Part shown: positions 5,827-6,570 of the stretch, one piece after another
Numbering within the stretch: position 1 is the stretch's first letter
Layout of the letters: each line of letters starts with the position of its first letter
From: Clostridia bacterium
GTDB taxonomy: Bacteria > Bacillota > Clostridia > Christensenellales > Borkfalkiaceae
Assembly: GCA_017616925.1 (NCBI GenBank)
Contig: JAFZXG010000050.1
Span: 1 to 6,570, forward strand
Length of the DNA: 6,570 nucleotides
Reading direction: 5' to 3'
Notes under the pieces: model-generated
What the model saw: only the letters and a program-made list of their open reading frames with translations
Databases searched by the model: none
Told to the model about the DNA's origin: nothing
Position numbers and translations under genes: made by a program

Positions 5827-6415
5827 ATTTTATTTCGTTTGCCGCTTTTAAGACGGCGGTTTTTAGGTCGGATTCCGTTCCTTCGTTTTCTATTATCGTC
5901 GCGCCCGTAAAATCGAAGGAGTCGTAGTCGATCTGCTTATTCATGCGGGCGGCTATCTCTTCTTCCGAAATGGCGGCGCGGAGTTTTACGCCCTCTATCC
6001 TTTTTCCCTTGTCTCTTTTTATCACGAACACCTTATCGAAAAGCCCTTCCGCTTTGCACTCGAAAAGGATAGGCACTTCTATAAATGCGACGCCCTTTAT
6101 TTTTTTCGCCTTTTTAACGGCGTTTTTTAAGGCGGGGGCGGACAGGACGCTTTCTAAAAACAAGCGTTTTTTGTCGTCCGCAAAGCAAACTTTCGCTATT
6201 TCTTTTCTGTCCGCGGAAAGAGAAAATTTCCCCTTTATCGCGGCGGGGAACTCTTTTTTAAGAGTCCTTAACACCCCGCGTTTTTTGTATAGCGCGGAAA
6301 CTTCTTCGTCGCAGGAAAAGGTCGCGAAACCGTTGTCTTTTAATATTTTCAGCGCGGAAGATTTTCCGCTGCCGATCCCGCCCGTTATCGCGACGAGTAT
6401 ATTACTTTGCTTCAT
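5825..6415 (-). CDS. coaE: Dephospho-CoA kinase
   Basis: It catalyses the last step of coenzyme A synthesis, ATP-dependent phosphorylation of the 3'-hydroxyl of the ribose in dephospho-CoA. The 196 residues match the family. The Walker A loop is GGIGSGKS (12-19), in the family context ITGGIGSGKS. Asp36 follows in the position of the family's DAD motif, though the text is SCDEEV. VPILFE (114-119) is the diagnostic strand, and RMNKQ (157-161) supplies the lid-side arginine. ATIIENEG (172-179) corresponds to the usual xIDNxG near the C-terminus. The conserved HP in the LExxxHP helix reads AP here (LESVLSAP, 87-94). The start overlaps the polA end by 14 bases and no good Shine-Dalgarno sequence precedes it, so expression probably relies on coupling to polA translation. 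Identification is secure. Confidence 0.96.
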   Translation of the reverse strand: MKQSNILVAITGGIGSGKSSALKILKDNGFATFSCDEEVSALYKKRGVLRTLKKEFPAAIKGKFSLSADRKEIAKVCFADDKKRLFLESVLSAPALKNAVKKAKKIKGVAFIEVPILFECKAEGLFDKVFVIKRDKGKRIEGVKLRAAISEEEIAARMNKQIDYDSFDFTGATIIENEGTESDLKTAVLKAANEIK

Positions 6416-6570
6416 ACCAGTTCTTGCCGCAACTTAGATCCGCCACGAGTTTTACGGGAAGATCCGCTACGTTTTCCATTTCTTCCTTCAATATTTTTTC
6501 GACCTGTTCTTTTTCGGATATAAAAGCGTCCACGATGAGTTCGTCGTGTATCTGCAATATAAGTTCGGAC
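6402..6570 (-). CDS. polA: DNA polymerase I, C-terminal end only (5' part beyond window)
   Basis: Only the last 55 codons and the TAA (complement of 6402-6404) are in the window. They read LILQIHDELIVD, which is family A polymerase motif C with the metal-binding Asp of HDE, and finish with the typical pol I tail CGKNWYEAK. Pol I fills repair gaps and removes Okazaki-fragment primers. The domain make-up (5'-nuclease, 3'-5' exonuclease state) cannot be judged from here. The end overlaps coaE by 14 bases in a different frame. In many Bacillota mutM lies between polA and coaE; here it does not. Confidence 0.95.
   Translation of the reverse strand, partial: SELILQIHDELIVDAFISEKEQVEKILKEEMENVADLPVKLVADLSCGKNWYEAK

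Noticed and set aside
5943..6437. Long + strand open frame of 164 codons
   Set aside because: It lies antisense to coaE and the polA end, both of which carry clear family motifs. Its Ser/Phe-rich composition is typical of an antisense shadow.
1..6570. CRISPR array, insertion sequence, attachment site, tRNA or riboswitch
   Set aside because: Looked for and not found. Apart from the ferredoxin leader (60 bases) and its 57-base trailer, genes abut or overlap, leaving no room for such elements, and codon use is uniform throughout.

Overview
This is a gene-dense chromosomal housekeeping segment from what looks like a member of the Bacillota, most probably class Clostridia. The grounds are the order tmk, holB, ricT, trmN6-like, rsmI, which matches the tmk-holB-yaaT-yabB-yabC(rsmI) block of Bacillus and Clostridia; the presence of RicT (YaaT/PSP1); a zinc-ribbon-bearing delta-prime subunit; a clostridial 2[4Fe-4S] ferredoxin; strong AGGAGG-type ribosome binding sites; and a textbook vegetative promoter. 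The ferredoxin fits an anaerobe. I cannot name a genus.

Left part (1-4037, + strand): a tightly packed, probably co-transcribed run. It comprises the C-terminal third or more of lysS, an unrecognised single-pass membrane protein, tmk, holB and ricT. Neighbouring genes overlap by 1, 4 and 13 bases or are separated by 6 bases, so translational coupling is likely. The themes are translation (lysyl-tRNA), dTTP supply, clamp loading for replication, and the RicT regulator/RNA-maturation partner.

Middle (4038-4325): a 56-residue ferredoxin gene with its own consensus promoter, strong ribosome binding site and a hairpin terminator. It is in effect a small autonomous transcription unit inside the conserved cluster, where Bacillus carries yabA. 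Downstream (4326-5797) follow a TrmN6/YabB-like methyltransferase and RsmI (16S rRNA 2'-O-methyltransferase), overlapping by one base.

Right part (5797-6570): a perfect hairpin whose two arms overlap the stop codons of rsmI (+) and coaE (-) separates the convergent transcripts. On the minus strand, polA (C-terminal end only) overlaps coaE by 14 bases.

I found no mobile element, CRISPR array, tRNA/rRNA, prophage, toxin-antitoxin or defence system. There is no intergenic stretch longer than about 60 bases. The least explained item is the membrane protein at 596-1534. The most interesting arrangement is the independently transcribed ferredoxin next to an unusually cysteine-rich RicT.
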